Of a stretch of DNA of 64,000 bases, positions 36,451 to 47,901 are shown piece after piece. The stretch is from the NCBI GenBank assembly GCA_015501055.1, contig JADNYV010000076.1, positions 1-64,000 of the forward strand. The letters run 5' to 3'. Every line of letters starts with the position of its first letter. Positions within the stretch are counted from its first letter, which is position 1. This DNA comes from Mucidula mucida (taxonomy: Eukaryota > Basidiomycota > Agaricomycetes > Agaricales > Physalacriaceae). Position numbers and translations under genes: made by a program. The notes under the pieces were generated by a model. The model saw nothing but the letters and a program-made list of their open reading frames with translations. It had not been told where the DNA came from and ran no database searches.

Positions 36451-37518
36451 GGTAAATGACTTCCGAGCTGACGGCACTCGGACTTCGGGGGCTGCAGTGA
36501 AGTAATCTCGAGCATTCAGTGCGCCTTTTGAAGTAGACGGGGATCGGAGTTTGGGGATGGGTATTATGCAACGACTGGGGTGCGGGGTCAGCTTGTCCAA
36601 ACGGGCCGGATCCTATCGGTCCTCGGTGTCGACTAAGCATTAATTGATGTTCCACACATATTCATGACCGCGGAGACGACTCCGGTTCGTGACATAAATA
36701 GCACACGCGTGTTGGAGGAGTGAGCATTGGCGGGGTTGGTGCGAGTTGCTGGTTTGTGCGAAGGCAACACAACCATACGCGACTAGAGAGAAGCGTACTG
36801 CGTCTTGAAGATGTACTGTATGCGGAACATATCCATGTTGTTGGGTAGAGTAATCTGGATGACAGTTAGGAAGGAACATAAGAGGAATGCAACTGCCTTT
36901 CGGATAGACCACAAGACTCTGGCCTGCGACGCGCCGGGACGTACGGCCTCGATAATTTCGATCATCTAGGATCTGTAATCAGCGCAACCGAAATACGCAT
37001 GAAGAGATATGTCCGAAAACTACATGAGCATATTCTTGGGCCTGTCCCCAGGTCAATATGCCGGCTCCTGCAGTCCTAGAGTGAGTCTGGTGTCTGCTAT
37101 TGTCAGCGTGAGCGCACACCGATAGAAAAGGTTGCAGCACATGCAAAGGAGGGCGGACACATCTGAAGCAGGATACGTTTTCGATCAACATGAACGGAAT
37201 TGTGGCGCACTTCGTTTTGATCAGAAGCCCGGAACTACATACCCGGAAAGTGTGTACTGTCCCGGAAACATTGTGACGGTGTACTGTCAGGCACTTATTG
37301 CCTAACGCATGACCAAAGCGGGAAGGTCTAGTCTTCTTGGCTAGACTAGTCTTCGCATGCTCACTAGAAGGCATGTCAAGCAATAGCTTCAACGTAGCTG
37401 ACTATGTGCCTGACTTGACGTGTTCATTGAACGAAAGGAAGCATGAAGTGGCTGTGCAATGTTTGGCTGGCGGGGAAGGGCGTAGGCAAACAAAAAAAGT
37501 TCCATTTCGGGGACCACC
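36451..37518. other. intergenic region, no gene seen
   Basis: This is the upstream region of hexose transporter 2 on one side and of the small plus-strand gene on the other, so it is a divergent promoter region. No supported frame. Confidence 0.4.
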
Positions 37519-37987
37519 ATGAGCACAAACAATTCGCCTCCTCCGGAGGCTATAGCCCGAGCTGAGACTGTAAATATTGTATTGCTTTCTTTTATAACGG
37601 CCTATCTAACGGACCTACGCTAGGAAGCCTGGAAAGAAGGCTTGTTCGCAGGTCTTACTTCGGGGCTCGCTTCGGGGATGATTGGCGCCAAGTTCATGAA
37701 GTTTGGTCGGTATCAGATCATCATGTCGACTCTTGGTGAAGAGTGTCTCTCTCGATAAAGCTCCCTGGAAAATTGACATCTATCTACAGTGACTAGTGTG
37801 CTCTCGGGATACTATTTCACGCAGGTGAGTATGTAGTAGTGCTGCGCGAGAAGGTGACGATCATGTCGTTTTCTAGGCATTCAAAGAGACGAACATGAAG
37901 CAACTTCAAGCTGAGTTTGAAAAACAACAGGCCGAGAAGCTTAGAGATTTGAAGAAGGCTGGCGAGCTTTCAACGGTTTCCATGTAG
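37519..37987 (+). CDS. small four-exon glycine-zipper membrane protein
   Basis: Exons 37519-37569, 37624-37735, 37790-37824 and 37877-37987, introns 54, 54 and 52 nt, giving 102 aa; all junctions are canonical and in frame. Residues about 23-42 (GLFAGLTSGLASGMIGAKFM) have Gly every third or fourth position, a glycine-zipper membrane helix. Residues about 45-65 (IIMSTLVTSVLSGYYFTQAF) form a second hydrophobic segment. The C-terminus is a charged helix (LQAEFEKQQAEKLRDLKKAG). There is no cleavable signal, so an organelle membrane such as the mitochondrial inner membrane is possible. I do not recognise the family. It is too split to appear as a long open frame, yet the splice pattern is convincing. 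Confidence 0.75.
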
Positions 37988-39393
37988 TGATATCACTGTA
38001 GTGCTGGCATCCGTGGGTGTATTCAGCTTATTAGCAAGGACGAATTTCAGATTTCTGTAGTCCGATGAGCTCGAGTTTCTCGGTCAATCTACGCGTCGTG
38101 TCTCGGCATTACGCATAGCGGCGCAGTTTCATGACGTGACAAGGTAGTCACTACTGCCCACACGCGCTGACTAGAAGTTTCTATTTCCTTGAAGGACATG
38201 TGCTATGCCGCTGCAAATCAAAACGTCCGTGCGGTCTTCCCGTTAACAAAGGTTACCAATGATAATTCTTTGACTCTGGTCTCGCTCGGTGTTTCAACTT
38301 CCTGTCTTTGCACACAGATCTCCTGCTACGTCTTCCGAGATATATGTCATGGCTTGTGGAACTATATTGCCGCCACTGATATCGGAGAGCTCTCAGGTTT
38401 ATCTTTGCGCGACAAGCATCGGTTACCGGTCCTCTCGCCGCTCGGATGCATACCCGTCTGTATCATCACTGAATACAGGCACGAAAGTGTCAGCACCGCT
38501 GTTCCATTCTTACACTCCTTGACAGCTTGCAGATGAAGCTCGAAGTTCTCGATCGGGCCAGGCAGAATTCGCGGTAAGTATATGTTTGCTTCTTGCGAAA
38601 ATCCCTCGGTCACCATTTCACCGTAGCCCATCAAAGGTGATGGGATCACGACACCTTCGACTGGCTCCCTAGGTGAAATACAGATTGCCACGTCTCGTTC
38701 CCGGGTAGCGCCACATACGACTGTGTGACCGGTTCTATGATAGTCTTGAATGATGGGGAGGTTTATTAGGACGAAGTTAACACGCTCAGCCTGATAGTAA
38801 GTAATATATCGATGTCCCGACCTCGTAATTCTAACCCAAGTGTGACAAGTGGGGGAAAATTAGATTTCCGAAAATGGGGCGCCATCATGTCAGAGCTTGA
38901 CTTGCTCGCTGTTTCCATTCATCTTCGGCCGGTATACTTGGAAGTTGACTTCGTTTCACTGAATGTGAGTTCTACGTCTGCCGTGAGAGCTCTACGTTTT
39001 CCGGGGAGTTGTCACCTCGATAAAACAAAGACCACACATGTACAGACGTCTTGCACGGTGTAGATGCTTACCTATCGGGACCGACACTGTGTAACTCTAG
39101 AGGTCCAGGTTTTCAGTCTGAATAGGATAAGATCTAGAACCCGATGTTGGAACCCGTTACGCTCACGAGCTGAAGTACTTTTAGCTCATTACTGTAACTT
39201 AGTACATTCGGATGTGGTTTAACGATTCAATCGGCATTGGTCGAACAGAAGGCTTTCCATCATTTTTTCGATCGAACAGGCGAGCTTGATTTCCCGCTTA
39301 AGCCTGGGCGGACTTGACAGCCAACTTGACCCACAAGAACATAAATTCCTCAGTCTGAGATCCCGTTCCTCATTCTCCCATTCCTCCTTACTT
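37988..39393. other. region with one unassigned minus-strand frame
   Basis: A minus-strand frame at about 38362-38790 codes roughly 140 aa with a plausible acceptor just upstream, but has no recognised domain or start exon. It may be a gene fragment. The rest holds nothing supported. Confidence 0.35.
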
Positions 39394-40580
39394 ATGCTCC
39401 TCTCACTGATTTGCGCCACGCTCTTTTCTTCCTTCGCCTTCGCACAACAATATGCGGGTAGACGTGTCGCAGTACCAGAACTCCCTGCTGTCACTGGCGC
39501 TGAGCTTGCCTACTTCAACGTAAAGGACAACAACGGTGGCAACGTTACAATGCTGAACTACTTCTCCTTCCCGAACGGAAAACGCCAGGATACCACCAAG
39601 GTGACCATGAACCATTCCAGCACTAGAAAGGCACTAATATTCATCGATGACAGGTCCAACGGGCTGTCCTGTACATTCACGGAGCCAACGGAAACTCACA
39701 AGGTTATTACAGTTCGTTGTATCAAGGTTTGCCGGACTCATCGCGTAGTTTACGACTGTTGTTGATCAAGCTTGTCCATAGCTTTGAAGAAGGCGACCCA
39801 GTTGAATCCCGACGTGAATCAAGAGACCGTTGCTCTTATGGCGCCTTACTTTACAAGCACGAAGAACAACATAGAGCGATCTGACATTGTTACCTGGGAT
39901 GGTCTGTCTTGTAGACCGTTTCGTTCAGAACAAAACTAAACCCTCCACAGACGTCGCTTGGTATGTCGGTGGGACAAGTGTCTATGGTAAGTCAGGTCGC
40001 TGCTCTGTCAAGTCTTTCACTAACGCCTCTAGAGGCTGGACTCCAAGCGTCCCTTGCCGACTGATTCATGCCCAAACTACAATGACTGGCACCATGGACT
40101 TGAGAATTATGACATGGATTACGAGCGCACATTTATCAGAACTCTTGGGTCCCTCAGTGTCCGCCTTCGCTACGGTTACAGGCATATCGCGTACGCGCGA
40201 GGGCTAAACGACTTTGGTGACTACAAAGACGGATGTGCACCCGATACAACTGGGTCAGTCATTCAGTTATGAGTCTGAATTAATCCGCACGACAGTGCTA
40301 ACCGTGGAGAGCGGATGTACAACTCTTGGACGCGTTTACTGCGGATTCTGGAGACACAGTCGATTTCATTAAGGGTATCGGCCATAACACTGGTCAGATG
40401 GCGGCATCTGAATCAGGCCTGAATCGCCTTTTGTGAGTCTTTGTCGTGGAAAGTTACAGTACTTACTTACCCCACCTCAGCCTCGACAACTTCTATGGCA
40501 ATGGTACTCGTCATGCCAATATCGGGGAAAGAGGACCGCCAACTGGTCCAGGCAAACGACGCCTTGCGGGGTTAGAGTAG
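39394..40580 (+). pseudogene. secreted hydrolase copy 2, active site deleted
   Basis: Exons 39394-39600, 39654-39726 and 39782-39901 match exons 1-3 of the hydrolase at 16661-18146 in order, the second and third being identical in length (73 and 120 nt). A signal peptide (LLSLICATLFSSFAFA) and AVLYIHGANG are present. Exon 4 shrinks to 36 nt (39951-39986) instead of 204, and the segment with GHSMG plus the small following exon is gone. The sequence resumes at KRPLPTDSCPNYNDW. With the best donor (gtaagt, 39987) the frame is broken and soon stops. A second shift lies near 40325 before the DSGDTVDF block. The nucleophile is missing, so it cannot be a working hydrolase. Confidence 0.8.
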
Positions 40581-40792
40581 ACGCTTGATAACAATTCCAG
40601 CCACTCCTTTCTACATAACTTACATATATAGGGTATCATACTATAATAGAATAGAGATCCCATTCTCCTACTGATAGATCATTCCTATTGATATATATCT
40701 AGACGCGCCTTCGTCTCTTCAGACCCATTACGCAGATATCTACGAAGGACGTTTAGCAACCCATCGCAGCAGACAACATCGTAAAACACACC

Positions 40793-43295
40793 TTATCGAT
40801 CTGTTTTCAAACCCAGGAGCACCCGTGCCGACGATCTCGGGTATAGAGAATCTTTCAACAATCGCGACGTCTCCATGAACCTCGCCTCTCGCAAGGGTAC
40901 ACCCACCCCACTATCAGTCGCCGTCCCAAGCAAATAAAATGCCAGTGAGAATAAACAAGCCCACACAGAACAGTCACCGCTGCTTTCCATTGCACGATCT
41001 GCATCTCGCCCTCGTTTCCAGACGATCATAAGCCGCCGAAGTCTCGAGCGATGCAGCGAAGTCGTCAGACCTCGGAGAACATTGCGGATACGCCCATCCA
41101 AACTCGAACGGAGAATTACACTGCTGCCAAACATTCCACAGGTAGCTAGCCGTCATATTGGCCAGGGTGTTTTCGAGGAAGGCGAGGTCCTGACTGGCTT
41201 TAAGTATACTGAGGAGGACACCGGACATAACATCGCGGTCTTGGGACTCTGTATTGTTCCCAGAGTCGACGTAACACGGCGCAGGTACGAACATTTCGAG
41301 AAATTCGTTTGCGAGAAAGTCGTAACCATCGTGGGGATTGATAGGGGAGAAGTCGTCCCATTCATGAGGTTTGGAAGGCTGGGTACGCGAATAGCTTTCG
41401 GGCGTCAACAACCCAGATTGTGCGACGGAAAGTGTAGACTGTGTAGTCTCGAGGGTACACCCGACGGCTTGGAAGTGCCAGGTTTCGCTATTGACCACGC
41501 AGTCCGTGTGCTGGCGCATGTAATCGACACACTCTGCCGAGTACTTATCCAGATTGTTATCATCGCACACGCTCAGACAAGCGTCTGTGGAATCGAGAGT
41601 GGTCAGGTTAACGGATGCGATGGACCCGGACGAGTCGTGGAGGAGCAGGGTGATGTCAGGCGCGGCCAAGACGAAGAGGACTTGGTTGGAAATCCCTTTG
41701 AAGCCGGTGTCATCTGGCCACCACTGGTCGTAGGTCCAGTTCTGCATCAACATGTGCACGCCCAGGCTAACGTCCGAGTTGAATATTATGGGAGTAAGGG
41801 TGGAGTTGTCGAAATACGAGGAGTTCAGCGTTCCGTATGGAGGCCTGTTCTGCATCTCGGCATAAGGGTACGCGGCATTGTCTGTTGTCCATCGAACGTA
41901 GTATCCGTCGAATGGACCTGAGATGTCATCGGATCCATATAACAGATCAAAGCTGGTATCGTTGGGTTTAACGTGGGAGCAATGGACGTTCATTCTTGTG
42001 CCGTTCAGATGTGCTATATGACGCGTTAGGTTCGCAGTAATGGAGCTTAAGAAGGGGTACGAACCAACATCAAAGGGTCGGGACGAGTCTGAAATATCGT
42101 AAATGGTGCTGTGGACGATTAGAGAGACTATTAGATTTGGACGCGCTGAACTGGTTCGGGAGGCTTACTTGCCAATCAACCCAGGATGCGTAGTATCATT
42201 CCCAGTGTTGTTTAGACTGATGATTTGTTTTGAAACCTGTTTCTCTTTCGTCAATAACATCGGGACACAGAGAGCGAGGACACCGACCTTCCATAAATCC
42301 TGCACCTTATAAAACCCAGTGTTCATATCGTCGATTGCAGAACAGTTATAAATATCATGATCTCGATGAATAAGGTTTGGGAATTGAAATGGCACGATGT
42401 GGCTCTGAGCAGATCCGCCAACAGGCGTCGTCGTGTTATAGATGTTAATGCCTATGATGGAAGCGAAATTAGCAACAGCGTCGCCTTGTTGATCTGGGAT
42501 GCGACGTACCAAGAACACTCGACGATGTCACCTTTAGCACTTCGCCAGTGATAAAATATAGCGGTACTCCAAAGAGTACAGTCCTCGAAACTTGTCGGAA
42601 GCGATGCATGTGGAAGATTCCGTTCGCTATGGCTGGACCCATTCCCCCATACCACGCTTGGAGACGAAAATCGAGGTCAATGATTGAGCGAGCTACAAGG
42701 CGGTTTGAAGATGAAAGACGCGTTTTACTAGAAAGGCTCCTCACGATGACGAATAGCAGTATCAATAGCGACCGCGCTCGACAGCAGATACAGAAGGAGG
42801 ATACACGCAGTGACGAAGACCTGCACGACTATGGATATTATGCTTGTGACTTGACTGACCTGGACCATAGTTCAGCGGGTATGATTAATAGACGCGACGA
42901 GAAAATATTACGTTGTCGGTGTCCACCTCGACTTTGTGCTCCCAGCGCCAAAATGAGATGAGAAGCGTGAAGATGCTTATCAAGAGCAACATCCCATGCA
43001 GGAAATGCACGACCATCAGACGACGCGATGGGCGCTGCGGGGATGGTTCATCGTGTGCTGTAGTCAGGCTTCGCGTCTCATCCTTCTCGCTTTGCCAGCC
43101 ATCGTAAAGGTCGTCGGCGTTCCATTCCTTCTCTTTCTCCTCGTCCCCTAAAAACGTCCTACTTTCCGCGCGTCTAATAACCGTGGTGAGGATACAAAAT
43201 AGCACGAGCAATCTCCTGACGACGTACGATGCAGAATGATAATCCAGGTGGTCCAGTTCTAGCGTGGATGAGGAGGTCGAGGCAGACGGGCGCAT
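40793..43295 (-). CDS. multi-pass membrane protein of unknown function
   Basis: ATG 43295 opens an N-terminal exon with hydrophobic segments (LLVLFCILTTVI; FLHGMLLLISIFTLLISF). Later minus-strand frames add VTACILLLYLL (about 42805), a helix block around 42560-42700 (GVPLYFITGEVL), a Cys/Asn-rich extracellular-like region (about 41993-41050, many N-X-S/T sites) and a final hydrophobic segment near 40950 ending in a stop at 40793. The order (helices, large glycosylated domain, last helix) resembles large Agaricomycete membrane proteins of unknown role. Exon boundaries after the first are only partly resolved; the last junction could use more than one acceptor. It may also be two genes. Confidence 0.5.
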
Positions 43296-44691
43296 GGTGG
43301 GCGACGTGAGAAGCCTCGTCTCTCATCGACTAAACTAAATACACAAGACGATTCTTCTTTACATGGAGGGACCTAACTTGCGTACTGATGGCCGGACATT
43401 GGCGCTGATGGTGATCCTTGGAATTGATAGCATCGGACGCGGGCGCACTTATGCGACAGGTACATCTGCACATCTACCAAATGCTATCGCGTTGCTTTAG
43501 CTCCCGGTACGCGACGAATGCTGAGGTACAGTAGAGCGATATTGTACTAGTAGGAAGGTTCAAGTGGCGAGGATACAGAAACAGTCTGACAAGATGAAAC
43601 GAGCATACCGTTATCCCGAATGGACCGGCACCGCCCATGGAGTAGGCTTCTTGAGCGAAGCGCCCGGTGTCCTAAAAGATACGGCTCGTGAGCGAGACAA
43701 CGATCCCGTATATTCCGAGATTCATTAGAAAAGCCTCGACAGCAAATCTTCAGAAGCCTGCGAGCAGAAACACTTCCGAAGGCGGATTCAAAAATCCCAG
43801 TCCTTCCCACATCTGTCAGTAGTGTCCGAATGACACTACCTGCAGGGTGGTCGTAGTAACCAACAACAAGTACGGCTCCTATGAGTGGAACGATCAATCA
43901 TGATATGATACAAGTTTTGGATGACGACGTAAGGAATCCCGAAGGTCATGTAAAAGGCACTTCGACGACTGCTATGAATGAGACTGCCATGGTGGTGGTA
44001 GCTCAACGCGTTTATTTGCATTTGTTGTGAAAGGCTTGCACTCAACTTTCATTCAAGAAACTATAGCTCTCCGTCATGTCTGGATGAATAAGATAACGCT
44101 ACAAACTCGATGGTGAACTTCTAGCAAGTAGGTCGAAGCTGATTATATGACCACTTGACAGCTCTTGTTGGCTAGTACGAGGTTCTTGACAGCGTTCCAT
44201 TACAAATTACTACAGGAAACATCAATCCTTTAGCTAAAGTTACAGACTCGTTCAAAGGCAATCAACCCGTGAAGGTGTGTTCCAGTCAAGTTTTAACGCA
44301 TTTATTTTGTGCGAAAGATACTTAGCATCATGACAGGAAGTCATGGTATATGTACCTGTAGTTACTTTCCCTTTCCGTCAATCGTCAAGGCGCTTCGCCG
44401 CGTTCGTACAGGTCTATCACAACGAAGCGTTGGAACGCCTTTCATCCAGCCCTTATGCGAGTCTATCCGAATGCATCATGACGCCTAGAAACTGAATCCT
44501 CATGCCAAGGCAATACTTACTCATCACTACCCCGCAATCGTTCTTCGATGCGGGGCCCCAGTCCTTCTGGACAAGCTCCCCGACCACTGACACGACCCCA
44601 TGTCCACCCTAAGCTCCGCGCCTCGGTCGTTCTCGGCTTCATGCTCGTCGCCTCATATACCACACCATGATCCATCCAACCTAAACCCAAC
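43296..44691. other. intergenic region, no gene seen
   Basis: A minus-strand frame at 43547-43897 and others are short and featureless. The 3' part is upstream sequence of kinase-like gene G. Confidence 0.4.
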
Positions 44692-45810
44692 ATGACACCC
44701 ACAACATGGGACCTAAACACCGCGTCCGAAATCCCGCAGGAGTACCGCGACTGCATGCCCTGCTTTGTCCCCGAAGTCGATGTGGACGATCCACAGGCCG
44801 TGCTGCGATATGCGCAGACGCTGCTCACCCTCCGTGCGGCGGCGCAGGCGAGCCCTCTGCAGCGCGGGTGGTCGTTTACCGCTACCATACCTGGACCTAC
44901 CCACGCATCTTCCACCTCATCAACCCGCCGTCCCTATCCCAACTTTGCGTTAGACGGAGGTGAATTCCGCTTCATACTGGAAAGAGGCTTGCAGCCTATG
45001 GATCTATCCTCGGACGACGCGTGGCAGTGGTCCCAGGTCTGGATCGCGTGTGTCGACGGGACTGAGGAGACGGTTCTCTCAAGATTCTGCAGTCATCCAT
45101 TCTCCCGTTACCTGATCTGGAGGAGGAGCATTCGTTCAAATATTCGGCGTTTGGAAGGCAGATTGCGAGCACGGAGAATTTGATATATACGACGCGATTG
45201 ACTGCGGTGCAAGGAGGTGCCGTGCCGTATTATTTGGGGAAGGTCAAGGTGCGTTGTATGTTGGCCGATAAAATCAACGGGATCTTATTGATCTGGACTG
45301 GTAGGTTACCATGCCGAACGGGGAAGAAGCCCGCGTTTTGATTTTGGAACACATCAAAGGGAAGACGCTTGCTCAGTGTAGCCATGAATATGAAGTCGCA
45401 GACACTGCTGGGAAGCGAGCACTTCTTGAGCATCTACGGTACATGGTACGCCCTCTCCTTCTCTTCTAAACTCGTTCCTTGATCTCTAGTTTACCCCAAT
45501 CGAGGAGAGCTATAAAGCCATCAACGCCTGTGGCGTATATCACCTTGATGTCTCACCAAAGAACGTTATCATCGCAGACTTGGATAACAGCGCGGTGGTA
45601 CTCGACTTTGGCCATAGCGGCATCGCGACAGAGGACGACATCAATCAACAAGCAAAGGTCTCGAAGGAACGCGAGGGACAGGCCGTACTTCATGCGGTGC
45701 TGAATTGGTTCAAAGAGAACTCGGGGGTCTTTAAGGAAGAGTTTGGGAGGTGGGCAAAGGACGGGAATGTGGCGAGACATCTGCAGTGGAGTATGGAGGC
45801 GGCGAATTAA
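44692..45810 (+). CDS. kinase-like protein G, full motif set but frameshifted
   Basis: Exons 44692-45248, 45305-45445 and 45490-45810, introns 56 and 44 nt. The family blocks are present: GWSFTATI, SQVWIACV, then beta-3 LKIL, VPYYLGKVK, ARVLILEHIKG. The catalytic loop HLDVSPKN has His, Asp, Lys and Asn, and LDFG is exact; it is the only copy here with a complete set. Exon 1 is 557 nt, one base short. The frame breaks at about 45073-45080 (within ggttctctcaag), and as read, translation stops at 45183. One missing base would explain it, so this may be a sequence error in a live kinase. The closest relative is copy E (9973-11097). Confidence 0.7.
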
Positions 45811-45901
45811 TGTTCTGTAACGCGTGTATATACTATAGTGTAGAACATCACAAGAATCATAAAGCATGCCAAAAAGAAGATCTTGCCTGGAGTCCAGTGA
45901 G

Positions 45902-45972
45902 TGCATTAAGGGGGAATCGAACCCCCGGCGGGTCGATGGCAACGACCCAGGTTACCACTACCCCATTAATGC
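45902..45972 (-). tRNA. tRNA-Gly (anticodon GCC)
   Basis: 71 nt on the minus strand. The acceptor stem GCATTAA pairs with TTAATGC. The anticodon stem GGGTCG/CGACCC encloses loop TTGCCAT with anticodon GCC and U33. The T arm is GGGGGTTCGATTCCCCC. There is no intron and the 3' CCA is not encoded, as in nuclear genes. A related interrupted copy lies at 49988-50082. Confidence 0.9.
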
Positions 45973-46114
45973 ATATGCGTCTGGTTTTGTTACGATAGTA
46001 TGTGTTGGCACGCGAAGATATATTACCTTCTTGACCTGAGTCGAGCCAGTTACTTGAGTGAGAGCAAGCCTGGACACGATCTAATTGCGATCGCAATTCG
46101 TCGCACCCTGATCG

Positions 46115-47032
46115 ATGTCGTCATTCACACATTTTGTGTCCGTCCATCATGAACGGCGACGAGACACCACCGCCATTCTCGCTCCCGAAGACATGGACTT
46201 TGACGACGACTTTATAAAGTTCGACTATGTCCGCCACATCCGCCTGTACACCCTCTCCGTCCTGCTCACCACCGTCGCCGCGTTTGCTCTCAGCACTATA
46301 CCCCTTTGGCTGGCCACAACCCCCCGCGCAATACGAGTGGACGACCTGCTCGTGCCAACGGCGCTGTGGGCTCTCTCCTACACCCTACAGAAGCACGTCG
46401 ACGACTGGTCTCCGTGGTGGCGCGTCACCGCCCTGCTGCGCGCCGGGCTCCATACGGTGCTGCTTCTCAGTGCGCCTTATCTCCTGCGCTTAGCGCACCA
46501 CGCGGACTTTCCTATGCCGTCAAAGCGGGACGAGGTCGTGTTTGTCCGGACGTGGGTCGTCGGTATGACATGGGCGCTCGTTGAAGCGTTTGTGAGCATC
46601 CGCAGCGCATACCGGTCTATGCGGTTATACGAGCCCCAGCCGCCGCATCTTCTGGATGACGAAGACGCGGATGATTTGGATGAGGAAGCCTCGGTCATCA
46701 GCACCAATCTGTCGCTGTTAAACACCCTCCACAAACGCGCCGAGATGGAAGCCGCGCTGGCTGGAGTAGCGTTTATCGATATCCCGCTGTTCATCCTTGC
46801 TCTTCAGAGAGTGACGATGGTTCTGTTGTCGTTGGGCACTACGCTTCTCCTGAGCGCGACGTGGTACACACGTATGACCTTTGGCTATAGCTTGAGCGTG
46901 ACGCTCGGGTGCTTTGCCGTTCAAGCATTGATAGGGAACTTGAGGGCTCCTCAGGTTAGGGTGTATGTGGGACTGGTGCTGGGATTGGGCGTGTTTTTCG
47001 CGGGGTTGGGAGTGTGGGGTGTATTGGAATGA
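46115..47032 (+). CDS. multi-pass membrane protein, single exon
   Basis: An intact 305-aa frame from ATG 46115. Hydrophobic stretches suggest about six to seven helices: near residues 42-66, 103-122, 140-160, 215-245 (perhaps two), 250-270 and 278-302. An acidic loop (DDEDADDLDEEAS, about residue 190) and a polar linker sit between the halves. There is no signal peptide and no motif I recognise. It is intron-free, unlike its neighbours, which may mean retroposed origin or simple structure. Function unknown. Confidence 0.65.
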   Translation: MSSFTHFVSVHHERRRDTTAILAPEDMDFDDDFIKFDYVRHIRLYTLSVLLTTVAAFALSTIPLWLATTPRAIRVDDLLVPTALWALSYTLQKHVDDWSPWWRVTALLRAGLHTVLLLSAPYLLRLAHHADFPMPSKRDEVVFVRTWVVGMTWALVEAFVSIRSAYRSMRLYEPQPPHLLDDEDADDLDEEASVISTNLSLLNTLHKRAEMEAALAGVAFIDIPLFILALQRVTMVLLSLGTTLLLSATWYTRMTFGYSLSVTLGCFAVQALIGNLRAPQVRVYVGLVLGLGVFFAGLGVWGVLE

Positions 47033-47901
47033 AGAGGTATGAAGACCAGTTTGACGCGCTTACGATATTGTTTGATCTGCAATTGTATTTGTATCCAGGG
47101 TTTTTAGTTGCATTTATCTTTCTACTGAGTATATTTACTACCGACAATATTACTTTGTTCCAAAACTAAAAAGGCCGTCTCTCTTTGATGCCCTCCCATT
47201 CCCAACTTGAGTTGTTTCCGTTATACAACTCTGTCGCCCAAAACTTATTTCACTGTAGGCCTATCTCCATCGAGTATGCTATCCTCGGGACAGTCCTCCG
47301 CGTTTATTCCCCTCGGTTGTATGTATCTCGGAGCGAAATGCAAACTCTCCTTACAACACCTCGGACATGTGCCGACGCGCTTCGCGGAAACGTAGGGGGC
47401 AAGGTGATGCCACCGATGGGAATTAAATACACACCCACTTTGATACGTATATGATCTGAGCTGTTATCTGCATCACAACTTCCTGGCTTGCTATCCAACA
47501 TGAGTCTGCTCTCCTCTTTCGTCTTAACCACTTCTGTCGTTCAAATTCTCATATCTGCGCCTTCAAGATTAGGTCAAATCAAGCGAGGAACGTCCATCTC
47601 TCCCGTGAAGTCCGACCGAACTCGCCGCTCCCACACATACCGCGGAATGTCAGACTGTATAATAGGACAGGATTCGCGGATCCTTCAAATTACCGGAGGA
47701 CAATGACATTCCGGTTTCCTAGATTTCCCCGAACCCGTGGCGATGCCATACCCTGAGATCTCCGTCCGTGGCGACGTTGATGTTACTCTGGGCTAAACAC
47801 CGCGGGACCCTGGTCAGTGTGTTAGTGTTCCCAAAGAGGCTTAGAGCGATACGAGAGTCTGCATATATATGGAGGGCGGAGACGTGCATCGACGATACAC
47901 G
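47033..47901. other. intergenic region, no gene seen
   Basis: This is the 3' flank of the membrane-protein gene and the upstream region of the MYND gene. Frames are short and featureless. A TATA-like tatatat lies at about 47864-47870, some 30 nt before the MYND ATG at 47902. Confidence 0.4.

Noticed and set aside
41082..41921. Plus-strand 279-aa frame
   Set aside because: It lies antisense to the Asn/Cys-rich exon of the minus-strand membrane protein, whose codon pattern and N-glycosylation sites are more convincing.
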